From positions 62,001 to 126,000 of the forward strand of contig PHEU01000002.1 in assembly GCA_002841295.1 (NCBI GenBank): a DNA stretch of 64,000 bases. Direction: 5' to 3'. Both the position numbers and the translations under genes were made by a program. This DNA comes from Actinobacteria bacterium HGW-Actinobacteria-6 (GTDB lineage Bacteria; Actinomycetota; Coriobacteriia; Anaerosomatales; Anaerosomataceae). This document shows positions 33,076 through 42,235 of the stretch, piece after piece (positions within the stretch are counted from its first letter, which is position 1; every line of letters starts with the position of its first letter). The notes under the pieces were generated by a model. It saw only the letters and a list, made by a program, of their open reading frames with translations, did no database searches and had not been told where the DNA came from.

Positions 33076-33807
33076 ATGCGCATCAAGATATGGCTCGTAC
33101 TCGCGATTGCACTGGTCGCAGGCGCTCTGGTACTCGGCGGGTGTACGACAAAGGTCGTGTCGGCACCGTCCGGAAGCGTCCTGAACACCGTGACAGCTGC
33201 CGGCGAAGGCAAGGCGATTGCCGCACCAGATCAAGCCGAGATGAGCTTTGGCGTGACCACGCAGGGCACCGAGGCGAAGAAGACGCTCGATGACGCCGCG
33301 AAGCAAGCCGACAAGATCATCGCCGCACTCAAGAAGGCCGGAGTCGCCGCGGAGGACTTGCAGACGAGCGGCGTGAGCCTGTATCCGCAGCAGGATTACA
33401 GCAACAACCGCGCGCCGCGCATCACCGGCTATCAGGCCACGGTCGAGGTCCGCGTGACGATGAAGGACATCTCAAAGGTCGGGGACATCATCGAGGCGGG
33501 GGCTGGCGCTGGTGCGAACCAGATCTCCGGCCCGACGTTCACGCTCTCCGAGAAGTCAGCTTCTCGCGAAGAGGCGATCAAGGCCGCTGTAGCTGACGCG
33601 AAAGCGCGCGCCGAGGTCATGGCGAAGGCTGCCGGCAAGTCCGTCGGCGACGTGATCAGCATCAGCGAGACCGGCGTGAGCGCTCCGCCGATCTACTACG
33701 GTGGCGGTGCCGAGAGAAGCGCTCTCGACTCGACCTATGCCGCAGCTATCGAGCCCGGAACGCTCGACGTGACGGCGAACGTGACCATCGTCTTCGAACT
33801 GAAGTAG
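33076..33807 (+). CDS. SIMPL-domain (DUF541) lipoprotein
   Basis: 243 residues. Signal peptide with lipobox LGGC (Cys22). The SIMPL domain fills the rest: TVTAAGEGKAIAAPDQAEMS, ...LQTSGVSLYPQ..., YQATVEVRVTMKDISKVG and the C-terminal ANVTIVFELK. Family members form ring-like oligomers in the periplasm or cell wall zone and are linked to oxidative or envelope stress, but the function is poorly known. The start is fixed by GGAGGGAGG before the ATG. Followed by a terminator. Confidence 0.9.
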   Translation: MRIKIWLVLAIALVAGALVLGGCTTKVVSAPSGSVLNTVTAAGEGKAIAAPDQAEMSFGVTTQGTEAKKTLDDAAKQADKIIAALKKAGVAAEDLQTSGVSLYPQQDYSNNRAPRITGYQATVEVRVTMKDISKVGDIIEAGAGAGANQISGPTFTLSEKSASREEAIKAAVADAKARAEVMAKAAGKSVGDVISISETGVSAPPIYYGGGAERSALDSTYAAAIEPGTLDVTANVTIVFELK

Positions 33808-33831
33808 CCACTCGCCCGCATGAATCTCCCA

Positions 33832-33859
33832 CAGGGGAGCCGGAACATCGGCTCCCCTG
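33832..33859 (+). terminator. Terminator after the SIMPL gene
   Basis: CAGGGGAGCCG, loop GAACAT, CGGCTCCCCTG, then CCGTTT. Perfect 11-pair stem 25 bases past the stop. Confidence 0.85.
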
Positions 33860-33903
33860 CCGTTTACGCCCAGGGTGCGCTACCATCGACCCGGAGGTGC
33901 GAC

Positions 33904-34389
33904 ATGCGCAGAATCGTTGGGGTCATGGGTTCAGGACGCCCGCTCTTGCCTGCAGCGGCTGCCACGGCACGACGTCTCGGTTCGCTTATTGCGGCTGAGG
34001 AGTGGGTGCTGCTCACGGGCGGCAGAGCAAGCGGCGTCATGGATGCCTGTTCTCGCGGAGCGAAGGATGCCGGTGGACTGGTCGTGGGAATCCTCCCTGA
34101 TACCGACACGGCGCGTGCTTCCTCGGCCATAGATATCGCGATCCGGACCGGCATGGGCGACGCGCGCAACGTGGTGAACGTGCTCTCCAGCAACGTGGTC
34201 ATCGCACTTCCGGGCGGCGCGGGTACGCTCTCCGAGGTGGCGCTCGCTCTCTCGGCGGGCAAGCCTGTCATCGCGCTCGGATGGGATCCCGGCGCGGCAC
34301 TTCGCGGCGCCGGGCGCATCATCGACGCCGAAACGCCTGAGGCCGCAGTCGCAAGCGCCAAGGAGCTCTTCGCCAGGGGTAGCGTGTGA
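33904..34389 (+). CDS. LOG/TIGR00725-like nucleotide-binding Rossmann protein
   Basis: 161 residues. Glycine-rich motifs of the LOG (lysine-decarboxylase-like, cytokinin phosphoribohydrolase-type) superfamily are clear: VMGSGRP, LLTGGRASGVMDA and PGGAGTLSEVALAL. Similar short proteins (TIGR00725) are usually annotated as acyl-CoA- or nucleotide-binding without proven activity. Start ATG at 33904 with CGGAGGTGCGAC ahead. The stop overlaps the GTG start of the following dehydrogenase gene. Confidence 0.82.
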   Translation: MRRIVGVMGSGRPLLPAAAATARRLGSLIAAEEWVLLTGGRASGVMDACSRGAKDAGGLVVGILPDTDTARASSAIDIAIRTGMGDARNVVNVLSSNVVIALPGGAGTLSEVALALSAGKPVIALGWDPGAALRGAGRIIDAETPEAAVASAKELFARGSV

Positions 34390-35207
34390 GCGCGCTCACC
34401 GGCAAGATCGTCGTCGTCACCGGGTCAACGCGCGGCATCGGCCGCTCGATTGCAGAGGCGTGCGCAGCATCTGGCGCGACTCTCGTGCTGTCATCGCGCT
34501 CGGCTGACGCCGTTGCCGAGGCAGTCGATGCTTTCGAGGCGTGCGGTTGGCGCTGCTCGGGCATCGCGGCCGACGTGGCAAACCCCAACGATGTCGAAGC
34601 GCTCTTCAAGCACGCACTTGAGTCTCACGGTCGCATAGACGCGTGGGTCAACAACGCGGGCATCTCCGAGGGGTATCGCCCGCTCGATGAGCTGTCTGTG
34701 GCGGAGCTCGACGACATCGTGCGGATCAACCTGCTCGGCCACCTCTACGCCCTCAGGCTCACGGTTCCGTACTTCCGCGAGCACGGCGGCCACATCCTCA
34801 ACCTGACCGGCCGCGGCTACAAAGGCGAAGCCACGCCGTACACCGCCGCCTACGCCTCCACCAAGACCGCGATCGCGAGCATCACCAAGAGCGTTGCCGA
34901 GGAAAACCACGACTGCCCGAACATGTCGGTGAACGCGCTCGTGCCGGGCATGGTGGCGACGGACTTTTACGTGGACATCAAGAGCAGCCCTCGTCTTGAG
35001 GCGACGAAGGACAACTGGCGCTATGCGCTCGATGCGTTCGGCGTGCCGCTGGACGTGGTTGGCCGAGAGGCCGCGGCGGTTCTCGGCAAGGAACCCGGGC
35101 GAGAGACCGGTCGCATCTACAACCTGCTGCGAGGGTCGAGACTGGCGCGCGGCATCGCACTCATCTCATGGTATGGGATGACGGGCAAACTGAAGGGGCG
35201 TCACTAG
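34386..35207 (+). CDS. Short-chain dehydrogenase/reductase
   Basis: 273 residues, classical SDR. Nucleotide motif TGSTRGIGRS (residues 12-21), NNAGI around 90, active-site YAAST-type YASTK around 157-161 (Tyr and Lys), and LVPGMVATDF. The serine of the catalytic triad is less obvious (LTGRGYKG in its place, with Thr and Gly). Coupled by GTGA overlap to the LOG-like gene. Substrate unknown. Confidence 0.88.
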   Translation: MSALTGKIVVVTGSTRGIGRSIAEACAASGATLVLSSRSADAVAEAVDAFEACGWRCSGIAADVANPNDVEALFKHALESHGRIDAWVNNAGISEGYRPLDELSVAELDDIVRINLLGHLYALRLTVPYFREHGGHILNLTGRGYKGEATPYTAAYASTKTAIASITKSVAEENHDCPNMSVNALVPGMVATDFYVDIKSSPRLEATKDNWRYALDAFGVPLDVVGREAAAVLGKEPGRETGRIYNLLRGSRLARGIALISWYGMTGKLKGRH

Positions 35208-35220
35208 GAGCGGAGGGGTT

Positions 35221-36945
35221 TTGAGCGACTACGGAAGCCTGCACGATCCGTCGTCTCGCTCGCGATCATCGCGGGCACGCCGCGGGACGCCGCGCTCCCG
35301 GCGCGAATCGAAGATCATGTCCACCACCTCCGGAATCTTCTCGCAACCCAGCAGCCACGGGCGCGGCGGACATCGGACCGCACCCCACGCGCGCCATCGC
35401 GAGAAGGCGATCTTCGCCGGACGCCGCCGCCGCAATGCTGCTTCGCTGCGCTCCATCGCAATCGTCCTCGGCGTGTTGGCCCTTATCGTCGGCGTGACGG
35501 CGTTCGTGCTCACGCGGCCTGCATCGGTAGCAATCGCAGTCACACCGGCCGACGCGAGCATTACCTTCGACGGCTCACTCAGCGCCATCGGAACCCTCAG
35601 CGCCGAGGAACTTGAACCCGGTCCGCACACGGTCGAGGTGAGCCGCAAGGGTTTCGAGCCCGTCTCGGCCGAAGTCGAGCTCAAGCGGTGGCGGAAGACG
35701 AAGCTCACGTACGACCTCACGCCGCAGCCGTTCGGGGTCGCAGTGGTCACACACCCCACAGGCGCGACATGCACACTGACGACTGCTTCGGGCGATGAGA
35801 TCTCAGGCGCAGCGCCCTTCTCGGAGGAGACAGCAGCCGGGAAGTGCACGCTCACGGTCGCGATGGCGGGCTACAACACACTCACGAGAAGCGTCTTCCT
35901 CGACGAGCCGCTTTCGCTCGACCTCTTCTTGGATCCCGAGGGGCAGATTCTCCATGGACTCGGCACGATCACGACCATGGGTGCGCCGAAGGGCGTCTCG
36001 GTCACGCCTGACGGCGGAGAAGCGTGGACGAGCATTCTGAACGGGCCGCCATCGATCGAGATCTTCAACCCGCGCACCGGCAAGAAGATCGGTGAAGTCG
36101 ATATCGGCGAGTACGGCGCGGTCGAAGTCATCTTCAACAAGGCCGGCACGCTCGCGTACACGTCACAGATGGAGACCGCTGAGTGCTTCGAGATCGACGT
36201 GAAGACCCGGAAAGTGCTGCGGGAGTTCAAGAGCGGCAGCGCGTGGACCAAATGGGTGCAGCTCTCACCCGACGAAAAGACCCTCTATGCCAGTAACTGG
36301 TCGGGCGACGACGTCTCGATCATCGACCTGACCACGGGGAAGCTCGTGAAGCGCATCGGCGTCTCGAACACGCCACGCGGCATGTACGCGACCGCCGACG
36401 GCACGTCGCTCTACGTTGCAGGCTTCGACTCCGGGTTTCTCGACAAGATCGATCTGGCCTCAGGCAAGATGACGACCATCTTCAAGAGCGGCGGCGCGCT
36501 GCGGCACATCGTGGCCGATGAGAATACGGGCAGACTGTTCATCTCGGACATGTCCAAGGACAAGATCTGGGTCCACGACATGAAGACGGGGGCGACGACC
36601 AAGTTCGTCGATACGGACGAGAAGCCGAACACGATCGACCTCTCGCCCGACAAGAAGATGCTGTTCGTGAGTTGTCGGGGCGAGAACAACGCGAAGTCGT
36701 ACTACGTACCCGGCCCTGAATGGGGCTCGATCCTGGTCTTCGACGCAGGGAACGGCAAGCCGCTTGATGCAGTCATCGGCGGCAACCAGTGCACCGCGCT
36801 CGACGTGAGCGATGACGGGAAGATCCTCATCTTCAGCGACTTCCTCGACAACCGCCTTCGCGTGTACGAGGTGCCGTCGTATGAGACGTTCCTCAAAGGC
36901 AACGGCGGCCGGTACCAGGCGCACTTCGCCGAGATCAAGAAGTAG
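35221..36945 (+). CDS. PEGA-domain protein with C-terminal beta-propeller
   Basis: 574 residues. A basic, low-complexity cytoplasmic N-terminus (about 1-75), a transmembrane helix (about 78-98), two PEGA-like repeats (about 105-175 and 180-235: SVAIAVTPADASITFDG, LEPGPHTVEVSRKGFEP) and a YVTN/YncE-type beta-propeller (about 240-570: VTPDGGEAW, LSPDEKTLYASNW, LSPDKKMLFVSC). PEGA domains are thought to bind cell-surface polymers; the propeller likely mediates protein contacts. TTG start at 35221 with GGAGGGG ahead; an ATG 32 codons later is the alternative. Confidence 0.85.
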   Translation: MSDYGSLHDPSSRSRSSRARRGTPRSRRESKIMSTTSGIFSQPSSHGRGGHRTAPHARHREKAIFAGRRRRNAASLRSIAIVLGVLALIVGVTAFVLTRPASVAIAVTPADASITFDGSLSAIGTLSAEELEPGPHTVEVSRKGFEPVSAEVELKRWRKTKLTYDLTPQPFGVAVVTHPTGATCTLTTASGDEISGAAPFSEETAAGKCTLTVAMAGYNTLTRSVFLDEPLSLDLFLDPEGQILHGLGTITTMGAPKGVSVTPDGGEAWTSILNGPPSIEIFNPRTGKKIGEVDIGEYGAVEVIFNKAGTLAYTSQMETAECFEIDVKTRKVLREFKSGSAWTKWVQLSPDEKTLYASNWSGDDVSIIDLTTGKLVKRIGVSNTPRGMYATADGTSLYVAGFDSGFLDKIDLASGKMTTIFKSGGALRHIVADENTGRLFISDMSKDKIWVHDMKTGATTKFVDTDEKPNTIDLSPDKKMLFVSCRGENNAKSYYVPGPEWGSILVFDAGNGKPLDAVIGGNQCTALDVSDDGKILIFSDFLDNRLRVYEVPSYETFLKGNGGRYQAHFAEIKK

Positions 36946-36951
36946 CTGCTG

Positions 36952-39312
36952 CTACATCGCGTGCCCGCCGAACTGATTCCTCAGCGCCGAGAGCACCTGC
37001 CCTGCATACGATGGTGACTTCTCGGACTCTTTGCGCACCTCAAGCGCGTCGCGAATCACGCGCGCATCCACCCCGAGCGCATGTGCTGCGCGCACCGTCC
37101 ACTCGCCCTCGCCGGTGTGTCCGACTGTGCCCGAGACGCCCTCAAGGTCCTCGCCATACTCGCGATATGCAGACTCGAGCCAGCCGATGAGCCGCGACTC
37201 GATGACACTCCCCCGGTTGTAAATCTCGGCGGCGGCATCCAAGTCGATACCAAGATCGGATGCCCGCATGAGCGCGAATCCCTCGGCTATGGCCTCCATC
37301 ATTCCGTACTCGATGCCGTTGTGGACCATCTTCACGAAATGGCCGGAGCCGTGGCCCTCAAAGAACCGATAGCCGTCACGCACGGAGATATCGCGCCACA
37401 GGTGCTCAAGCCGATCGAAGTCATCCCGGTCGCCGCCAACCATGAGGCACGCTCCGTTGCGCGCTCCCCCGGGACCTCCGGACGTCCCCGCGTCCATAAA
37501 GTGAAATCCCGCCGAGAGAACCCTCGGCGCTCGCTCGATCGTCTGCAGGAAGTGCGAGTTGCCGCCGTCGATGATGAGGTCGCCGGGCGACAGCAGCTCG
37601 GCCAGACCTCCGGCGCCGAAGATGACGTCATCAACGGGCGCTCCCGCCGGCACCATCAGCCACACCGTGCGCGGCTGCTTCAGGCTGCCCACGAGGTCGG
37701 CAAGCGTGGCTGCCGGCTCAAGACCCTCGGACTCCATCTCCTCGGCCACAGAAGCGGTGCGATTCCATCCAACCACGCGCCAGCGATGATCGATGAGGTT
37801 GCGCGCAAGGTTGGCTCCCATCTTGCCGAGGCCAACGATGCCGATCTCAAGACGCGCAATATGCGACTCGTCGACTTTCGCGCGAGCGCGCTCAACCACT
37901 TCGGAGCTATCGGGCTTATACGACTCGAGCGGCACGGCGTCGCTTCCCCACACGCGCACGAACGGGTCGATGAACGCCCACATCGCGCGGACCTCATCGG
38001 TGGCCACAAAGAGCGTCTGGTCACCGGCAATCGCATCAAGCAGGAGCTTCGCGTACTCCTCAACGTATTGGACTTTCTCCTCCTTCTCATACAAGAAGAA
38101 GGTGAACTCTCGCATCTCGAGCTCGCGCTCAAAGCCCGGCTTCTTCGCCCAGAACTCGATCTTGATCGACTCCTCGGGCTCCAGCTGGAACGTCACGCGA
38201 TTCTCGTACGGACCCGGCATGTCGACCTCGCACAGGCACTCCTCGGGCGCGCGGAACGTGACCGAGATCTGCTTGAGCGCCTCGCCCATCCGCTTCCCCG
38301 ACTCCATCGTCACCGGGACGCCGCCCCAGCGGCTCCCGTGGAGCGCGAACCGCAGTCGGAAGTACGTCTCGGTCAGCGACTCAGGCGACACGCCCACTAT
38401 GTCGCGGAACCCGTCGTACTGCGCGCGGAACGAATGCGCGGTGATGTCATCAGGCGATGGCGACCGCAGCTCCTCGAGGAACCGCGTGCGCTGCCCCCGG
38501 ATGCTATCCGCCGAGAGATCTGCCGGCTGGTCCATGAGCACGAGCGCGAGCATCTGCAGTAGGTGGTTCTGCCCGACATCGCGCAGCGCTCCAACGCCGT
38601 CGTAGAATGCGCCTCGCTTCTCGGCACCGATCGATTCCAGCAACGTGATATCGATGTGGTCGATCGACCCCGCATCCCAGGCCGGTTCAAAGAGCGAGTT
38701 GCTGAAGCGGAACGACATGATGCCCTGGAGCATCTCTTTCGCCAGATAGTGATCGATCCGGTACACCTGCTCCTCGGCAAAGAGGCTGCCGAGCAGCTCG
38801 TCGAGCTCGCGAGCCGACTCGCTGTCCTTCCCGAACGGCTTCTCCACCAGCACCCTCGTGAAGCCGGAGCCGTCGCGGCACGCCTCGGCAAGACCGCTTT
38901 CAGAGAGCCGGTTGAAGATCACGCGGTAGTTCTCCGGCGGCACGGCGAGGTAGTAAAGCTTGCTCGCACACACATCCCAGTCGCGGTCGATCGCTGCCAC
39001 GCTCTCGGCAAGCTCTGCGTAAGCCAGAGCGTCATCGAACGTCCCGCGCTGGTATGTGAACATGCCGAGGAACTCATCGCGTTGAGACGCTTCGGGAGCA
39101 AGCCCTTCGTACGCATCCAAGATGGAGCGCACGTGGTCCCGGATGTCGTCATCGCTCCAGTCGCGACGGGAGAAGCCGATCACGCGGAACTGTTCCGGTA
39201 GGCGACCTTTTGCTTTGAGGTATGCAAGCGACGGGACGATCTTGCGCGCCATGAGATCCCCGGTAGCGCCGAACACGACGAGAACGGTCGGGGTATTCGA
39301 GTATTCACTCAT
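36952..39312 (-). CDS. Fused glucose-6-phosphate dehydrogenase / 6-phosphogluconate dehydrogenase
   Basis: 786 residues carrying two oxidative pentose-phosphate enzymes in one chain. Residues about 1-480 are Zwf: GATGDLMARK nucleotide motif, substrate-site RIDHYLAKEM, VLVEKPFGKD and the C-terminal ESYKPDSSE tail. Residues about 486-786 are a short 6-phosphogluconate dehydrogenase (YqeC/GndA-like, about 300 residues): IGIVGLGKMGANLARN, DGGNSHF, a GTSGGPGGA loop and KMVHNGIEYGMM (catalytic Lys). No linker longer than a few charged residues is seen. No 6-phosphogluconolactonase lies nearby. Start at M23 of a longer frame (39312), where MSEYSNTP begins. Confidence 0.93.
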   Translation of the reverse strand: MSEYSNTPTVLVVFGATGDLMARKIVPSLAYLKAKGRLPEQFRVIGFSRRDWSDDDIRDHVRSILDAYEGLAPEASQRDEFLGMFTYQRGTFDDALAYAELAESVAAIDRDWDVCASKLYYLAVPPENYRVIFNRLSESGLAEACRDGSGFTRVLVEKPFGKDSESARELDELLGSLFAEEQVYRIDHYLAKEMLQGIMSFRFSNSLFEPAWDAGSIDHIDITLLESIGAEKRGAFYDGVGALRDVGQNHLLQMLALVLMDQPADLSADSIRGQRTRFLEELRSPSPDDITAHSFRAQYDGFRDIVGVSPESLTETYFRLRFALHGSRWGGVPVTMESGKRMGEALKQISVTFRAPEECLCEVDMPGPYENRVTFQLEPEESIKIEFWAKKPGFERELEMREFTFFLYEKEEKVQYVEEYAKLLLDAIAGDQTLFVATDEVRAMWAFIDPFVRVWGSDAVPLESYKPDSSEVVERARAKVDESHIARLEIGIVGLGKMGANLARNLIDHRWRVVGWNRTASVAEEMESEGLEPAATLADLVGSLKQPRTVWLMVPAGAPVDDVIFGAGGLAELLSPGDLIIDGGNSHFLQTIERAPRVLSAGFHFMDAGTSGGPGGARNGACLMVGGDRDDFDRLEHLWRDISVRDGYRFFEGHGSGHFVKMVHNGIEYGMMEAIAEGFALMRASDLGIDLDAAAEIYNRGSVIESRLIGWLESAYREYGEDLEGVSGTVGHTGEGEWTVRAAHALGVDARVIRDALEVRKESEKSPSYAGQVLSALRNQFGGHAM

Positions 39313-39430
39313 AGGGAGGCGGCCTCCGGGTTCGTGGTTGCGGTCACAGTAGGTCTGTTCCCTTAATGACGTCCCCACGCTCCGGCCCTGGCCTGCTCGC
39401 CCCAGATATTCATACGTCCGAGCGAACCAA

Positions 39431-40711
39431 CTAGGCCGGTTTGATGACTTCCTGGCCGCCCATGTACGGGCGCAGCACCTCGGGAATCACGATACTGCCG
39501 TCGGCCTGCTGATAGTTCTCAAGCACAGCAACCAGGCAGCGTCCCACAGCGAGTCCCGATCCGTTGAGCGTGTGCACCAGGCGGCTGCCTTTGAAGGAGC
39601 CCTGGTCGCGATACTTGATGCTTGCGCGGCGTGCCTGGAAGTCCCAGCAGTTGCTGCAGCTTGAGATTTCCTTGTAGTTGTCGTAGCTCGGCAGCCAGAC
39701 CTCGAGGTCGTACGTCTTGGCGGCGCCAAAGCCCATGTCGCCGGTGCAGAGCACGATCACGCGGTACGGAAGGCCGAGCAGCTGCAAGATATTCTCGGCA
39801 TCGGCGGTCATCGCCTCGAGCTCATCCATCGACGTCTCAGGCGTGGCGAACTTCACCATCTCGACCTTGTCGAACTGGTGCACGCGGATCATGCCGCGGG
39901 TGTCTCGGCCAGCGCTGCCCGCCTCTTCGCGGAAGCACGGCGTGTACGCGCAATAGCGGCGCGGGAGCGTCTCGGCCTCAAGGACCTCATCACGGTGGAG
40001 GTTCGTGAGCTGCACCTCGGCGGTCGGGATGAGGTAGAGGCCCTCGCCCGTCTTGAAGAGGTCGTCCTCGAACTTGGGTAGCTGACCGGTGCCGGTAAGC
40101 GTGTCGACGTTTGCGAGCGCAGGCACCGCCCACTCGGTAAAGCCGCGTGATCCGTGCGTATCGAGCATGAAGTTGATGAGCGCACGATTGAGCCGGGCGC
40201 CGTCACGGCCGAGCACCACGAAGCGGCTTCCGGCAAGCTTCACGCCGGCTTCGAAATCGATGAGCCCGGCCTCGGGCCCGAGGTCCCAGTGCGGCTTGGC
40301 CTCAAAGTCGAACTCGCGCGGCGTGCCCCAACGGCGCACTTCCACGTTCTCGCTCTCGTCGGCGCCGACCGGCGCGCTCTCGTGCGGAATGTTCGGGATG
40401 GTCATGAGCAGCTCGCGGACCTCGGCATCGACCTTGCCGAGAAGCTCCTCATCAGCTGTGATCTCATCGTTGATGACGCGCACTTCTTCCTTGCGCGCCT
40501 CGGCGGCATCGCGCTCGCCCGCCTTCATGAGCCCGCCGATCTCCTTGGAGGCCTCGTTGCGACGCGCCTGACGTGACTCGACCTCGCCGATGAGGCGGCG
40601 GCGCTCTTCATCGAGTGCTGTGAAGCGATCGAAGTCCCAGCTGCTGCGGCGATTCTCGACGGCAGCGCGGACAAGATCGATGTTCTCTCGGACGAAGCGT
40701 GCGTCGAGCAT
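39431..40711 (-). CDS. serS: Seryl-tRNA synthetase
   Basis: Class II synthetase of 426 residues that charges tRNA-Ser and tRNA-Sec. An N-terminal coiled-coil arm (about 28-105) is followed by the catalytic core with motif 2 CFREEAGSAGRDTRGMIR (about 262-279) and motif 3 NGSGLAVGRCLVAVLENYQ near the end. No T-box or other leader is evident in the 120-base gap upstream. All four serine tRNAs are at 22.1-32.8 kb. Confidence 0.96.
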   Translation of the reverse strand: MLDARFVRENIDLVRAAVENRRSSWDFDRFTALDEERRRLIGEVESRQARRNEASKEIGGLMKAGERDAAEARKEEVRVINDEITADEELLGKVDAEVRELLMTIPNIPHESAPVGADESENVEVRRWGTPREFDFEAKPHWDLGPEAGLIDFEAGVKLAGSRFVVLGRDGARLNRALINFMLDTHGSRGFTEWAVPALANVDTLTGTGQLPKFEDDLFKTGEGLYLIPTAEVQLTNLHRDEVLEAETLPRRYCAYTPCFREEAGSAGRDTRGMIRVHQFDKVEMVKFATPETSMDELEAMTADAENILQLLGLPYRVIVLCTGDMGFGAAKTYDLEVWLPSYDNYKEISSCSNCWDFQARRASIKYRDQGSFKGSRLVHTLNGSGLAVGRCLVAVLENYQQADGSIVIPEVLRPYMGGQEVIKPA

Positions 40712-40851
40712 GGTAAGCCTCCGGTCGGAGATCGTTCAGGTACGAGTAGTTGCTAGCCAGGATTATAGCCGACAAGCCGACCGCGTCCGCGGGTTCAGCC
40801 GCGTGATATTCGTCACCGTTTTCTGTCACCACGATGCGTTACTCTTTCCTT

Positions 40852-41394
40852 ATGAACTCTAAGGAGATTCGCACCCACAACGGAATCATTCGAATCATCC
40901 GCGGCGACATCACTGTTGAGCATGCTGACGCGATCGTGAACGCCAGCAACTCCAGTCTTCGTCCCGGCGGCGGCGTCTGCGGTGTCATTCACAACGCCGC
41001 TGGCCCAACGGTTGCCGAAGACTGCCGTCGGGTGATGGCTGGCCGAGACCCGCTCGAACCGGGCGAGGCCGTTGCGACCGTTGCGGGCGACCTCAACGCC
41101 CGCTACGTCATCCACGCGCTCGGCCCTGTCTGGCACGGGGGCGACATGGGTGAGCCCAAAGCGCTTGCCTCGGCATATCGTACGAGCATCGAGATCGCCG
41201 ATCAGCTCGGCTTGAACTCGATTGCATTCCCGAGCATATCCACCGGCATCTATGGCTACCCGATGATGGCAGCCGCGCACGTCGGGCTGGACGCCATCAA
41301 AAAGGCAATGGAGCACACTCGCTCGGTGCGCGAGGTACGCATCGTGCTCTACGATCCCTACGCCTTCGACGTGTGGATCTTGGCCGCGCGCTAA
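40852..41394 (+). CDS. Macrodomain protein (ADP-ribose/O-acetyl-ADP-ribose hydrolase-like)
   Basis: 180 residues, one macrodomain. Motifs: GDITVEHADAIVNASNSSL, the GGGVCGVIHNAAG ligand loop and FPSISTGIYGYP. Close to the MacroD/YmdB class that deacetylates O-acetyl-ADP-ribose or removes ADP-ribose from proteins or DNA. Neither of the two in-frame ATGs (40834, 40852) has a Shine-Dalgarno site, so a leaderless message is possible. The gene neighbours a glycosylase, giving a mild DNA-repair context. Confidence 0.9.
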   Translation: MNSKEIRTHNGIIRIIRGDITVEHADAIVNASNSSLRPGGGVCGVIHNAAGPTVAEDCRRVMAGRDPLEPGEAVATVAGDLNARYVIHALGPVWHGGDMGEPKALASAYRTSIEIADQLGLNSIAFPSISTGIYGYPMMAAAHVGLDAIKKAMEHTRSVREVRIVLYDPYAFDVWILAAR

Positions 41395-41416
41395 CCCACG
41401 GCGCTACAATCGGTGC

Positions 41417-42058
41417 ATGGACACCCGCATCGAACTCACTCCAACATCGCCCGAGGTCATGCACCTCTCGGCAACTGATCCCGTGCTCGGCGAGCTGATC
41501 GCGCGTGTCGGCGACATCTCACAGCGCCTCGAGCGCGACGGCTTCAACTCGCTGGCAAGCGCAATCGTGAGCCAGCAGCTCTCGGGCGCGGCCGCGACCA
41601 CCATCTGGAAGCGCGTAGAAGCGGCTCTCGGCGGCGTTACGCCCGAAGCCATCATGGGTGCCGAGGATGACACCCTGCGCGGCGCAGGCCTCTCCCGGAG
41701 CAAGGTCTCGTTCCTGCGCGACTTGGCCGAGCGCACGCTCGACGGCCGCCTCGACATCGCGCACCTCAGCTCGCTCTCTGATGACGACATCGTCGCCGAG
41801 CTCATCTCGGTCAAAGGCATCGGACGCTGGACCGCCGAGATGTACTTGATCTTCTCGCTCGGCCGACCGGACGTCCTGGCGCTGGACGACGGCGCCATCC
41901 GCGCCACCATCGGCTGGCTGTACGACCTCGGTGGTGCTGCGGAGCGCTCGGATGCGGAGCGCATCGGCGAGGCGTGGCGGCCGTACCGCACGACCGCGTC
42001 GCTCTACCTGTGGCGAGGCCTCGCACTCAGACGCGCCGAGGAGAAAGCCGCGCGCTAG
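41417..42058 (+). CDS. DNA-3-methyladenine glycosylase II-like (HhH-GPD)
   Basis: 213 residues. Helix-hairpin-helix plus GPD: SVKGIGRWTAEMYLIF (HhH, about 131-146) and then the catalytic Asp in VLALDDGAIRATIGW. It lacks the N-terminal AlkA TBP-like domain, as in the compact Mag/AlkA forms of about 200-230 residues. Substrates are likely alkylated purines. Starts 22 bases after the macrodomain gene. Confidence 0.9.
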   Translation: MDTRIELTPTSPEVMHLSATDPVLGELIARVGDISQRLERDGFNSLASAIVSQQLSGAAATTIWKRVEAALGGVTPEAIMGAEDDTLRGAGLSRSKVSFLRDLAERTLDGRLDIAHLSSLSDDDIVAELISVKGIGRWTAEMYLIFSLGRPDVLALDDGAIRATIGWLYDLGGAAERSDAERIGEAWRPYRTTASLYLWRGLALRRAEEKAAR

Positions 42059-42235
42059 GCGCCAGATTGGTCCACAGTAATTGTGCCGCCAGTGGCGTCA
42101 CAATCTCGAGTTCCAGGGACAGCTCCGCGTACTGAATCATCCGGGACAGGTTCCGCCTGCCGAGCGCCGCTTCATTCCTACCCGAAGCCACCGGCCGGTA
42201 CAATGAGATGCGTTGCCGAGAGGAGACCAGACAAT

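Noticed and set aside
37081-38562. Long plus-strand frame (about 490 codons) opposite the Zwf-Gnd fusion
   Set aside because: Antisense frame typical of GC-rich genes: no motif, no ribosome site, while the opposite strand has full enzyme signatures. The same applies to the frames at 3143-3997, 47706-49757 and 52998-54491.
40712-40851. T-box leader upstream of serS
   Set aside because: The gap is short and lacks a specifier loop or the conserved antiterminator bulge sequence.
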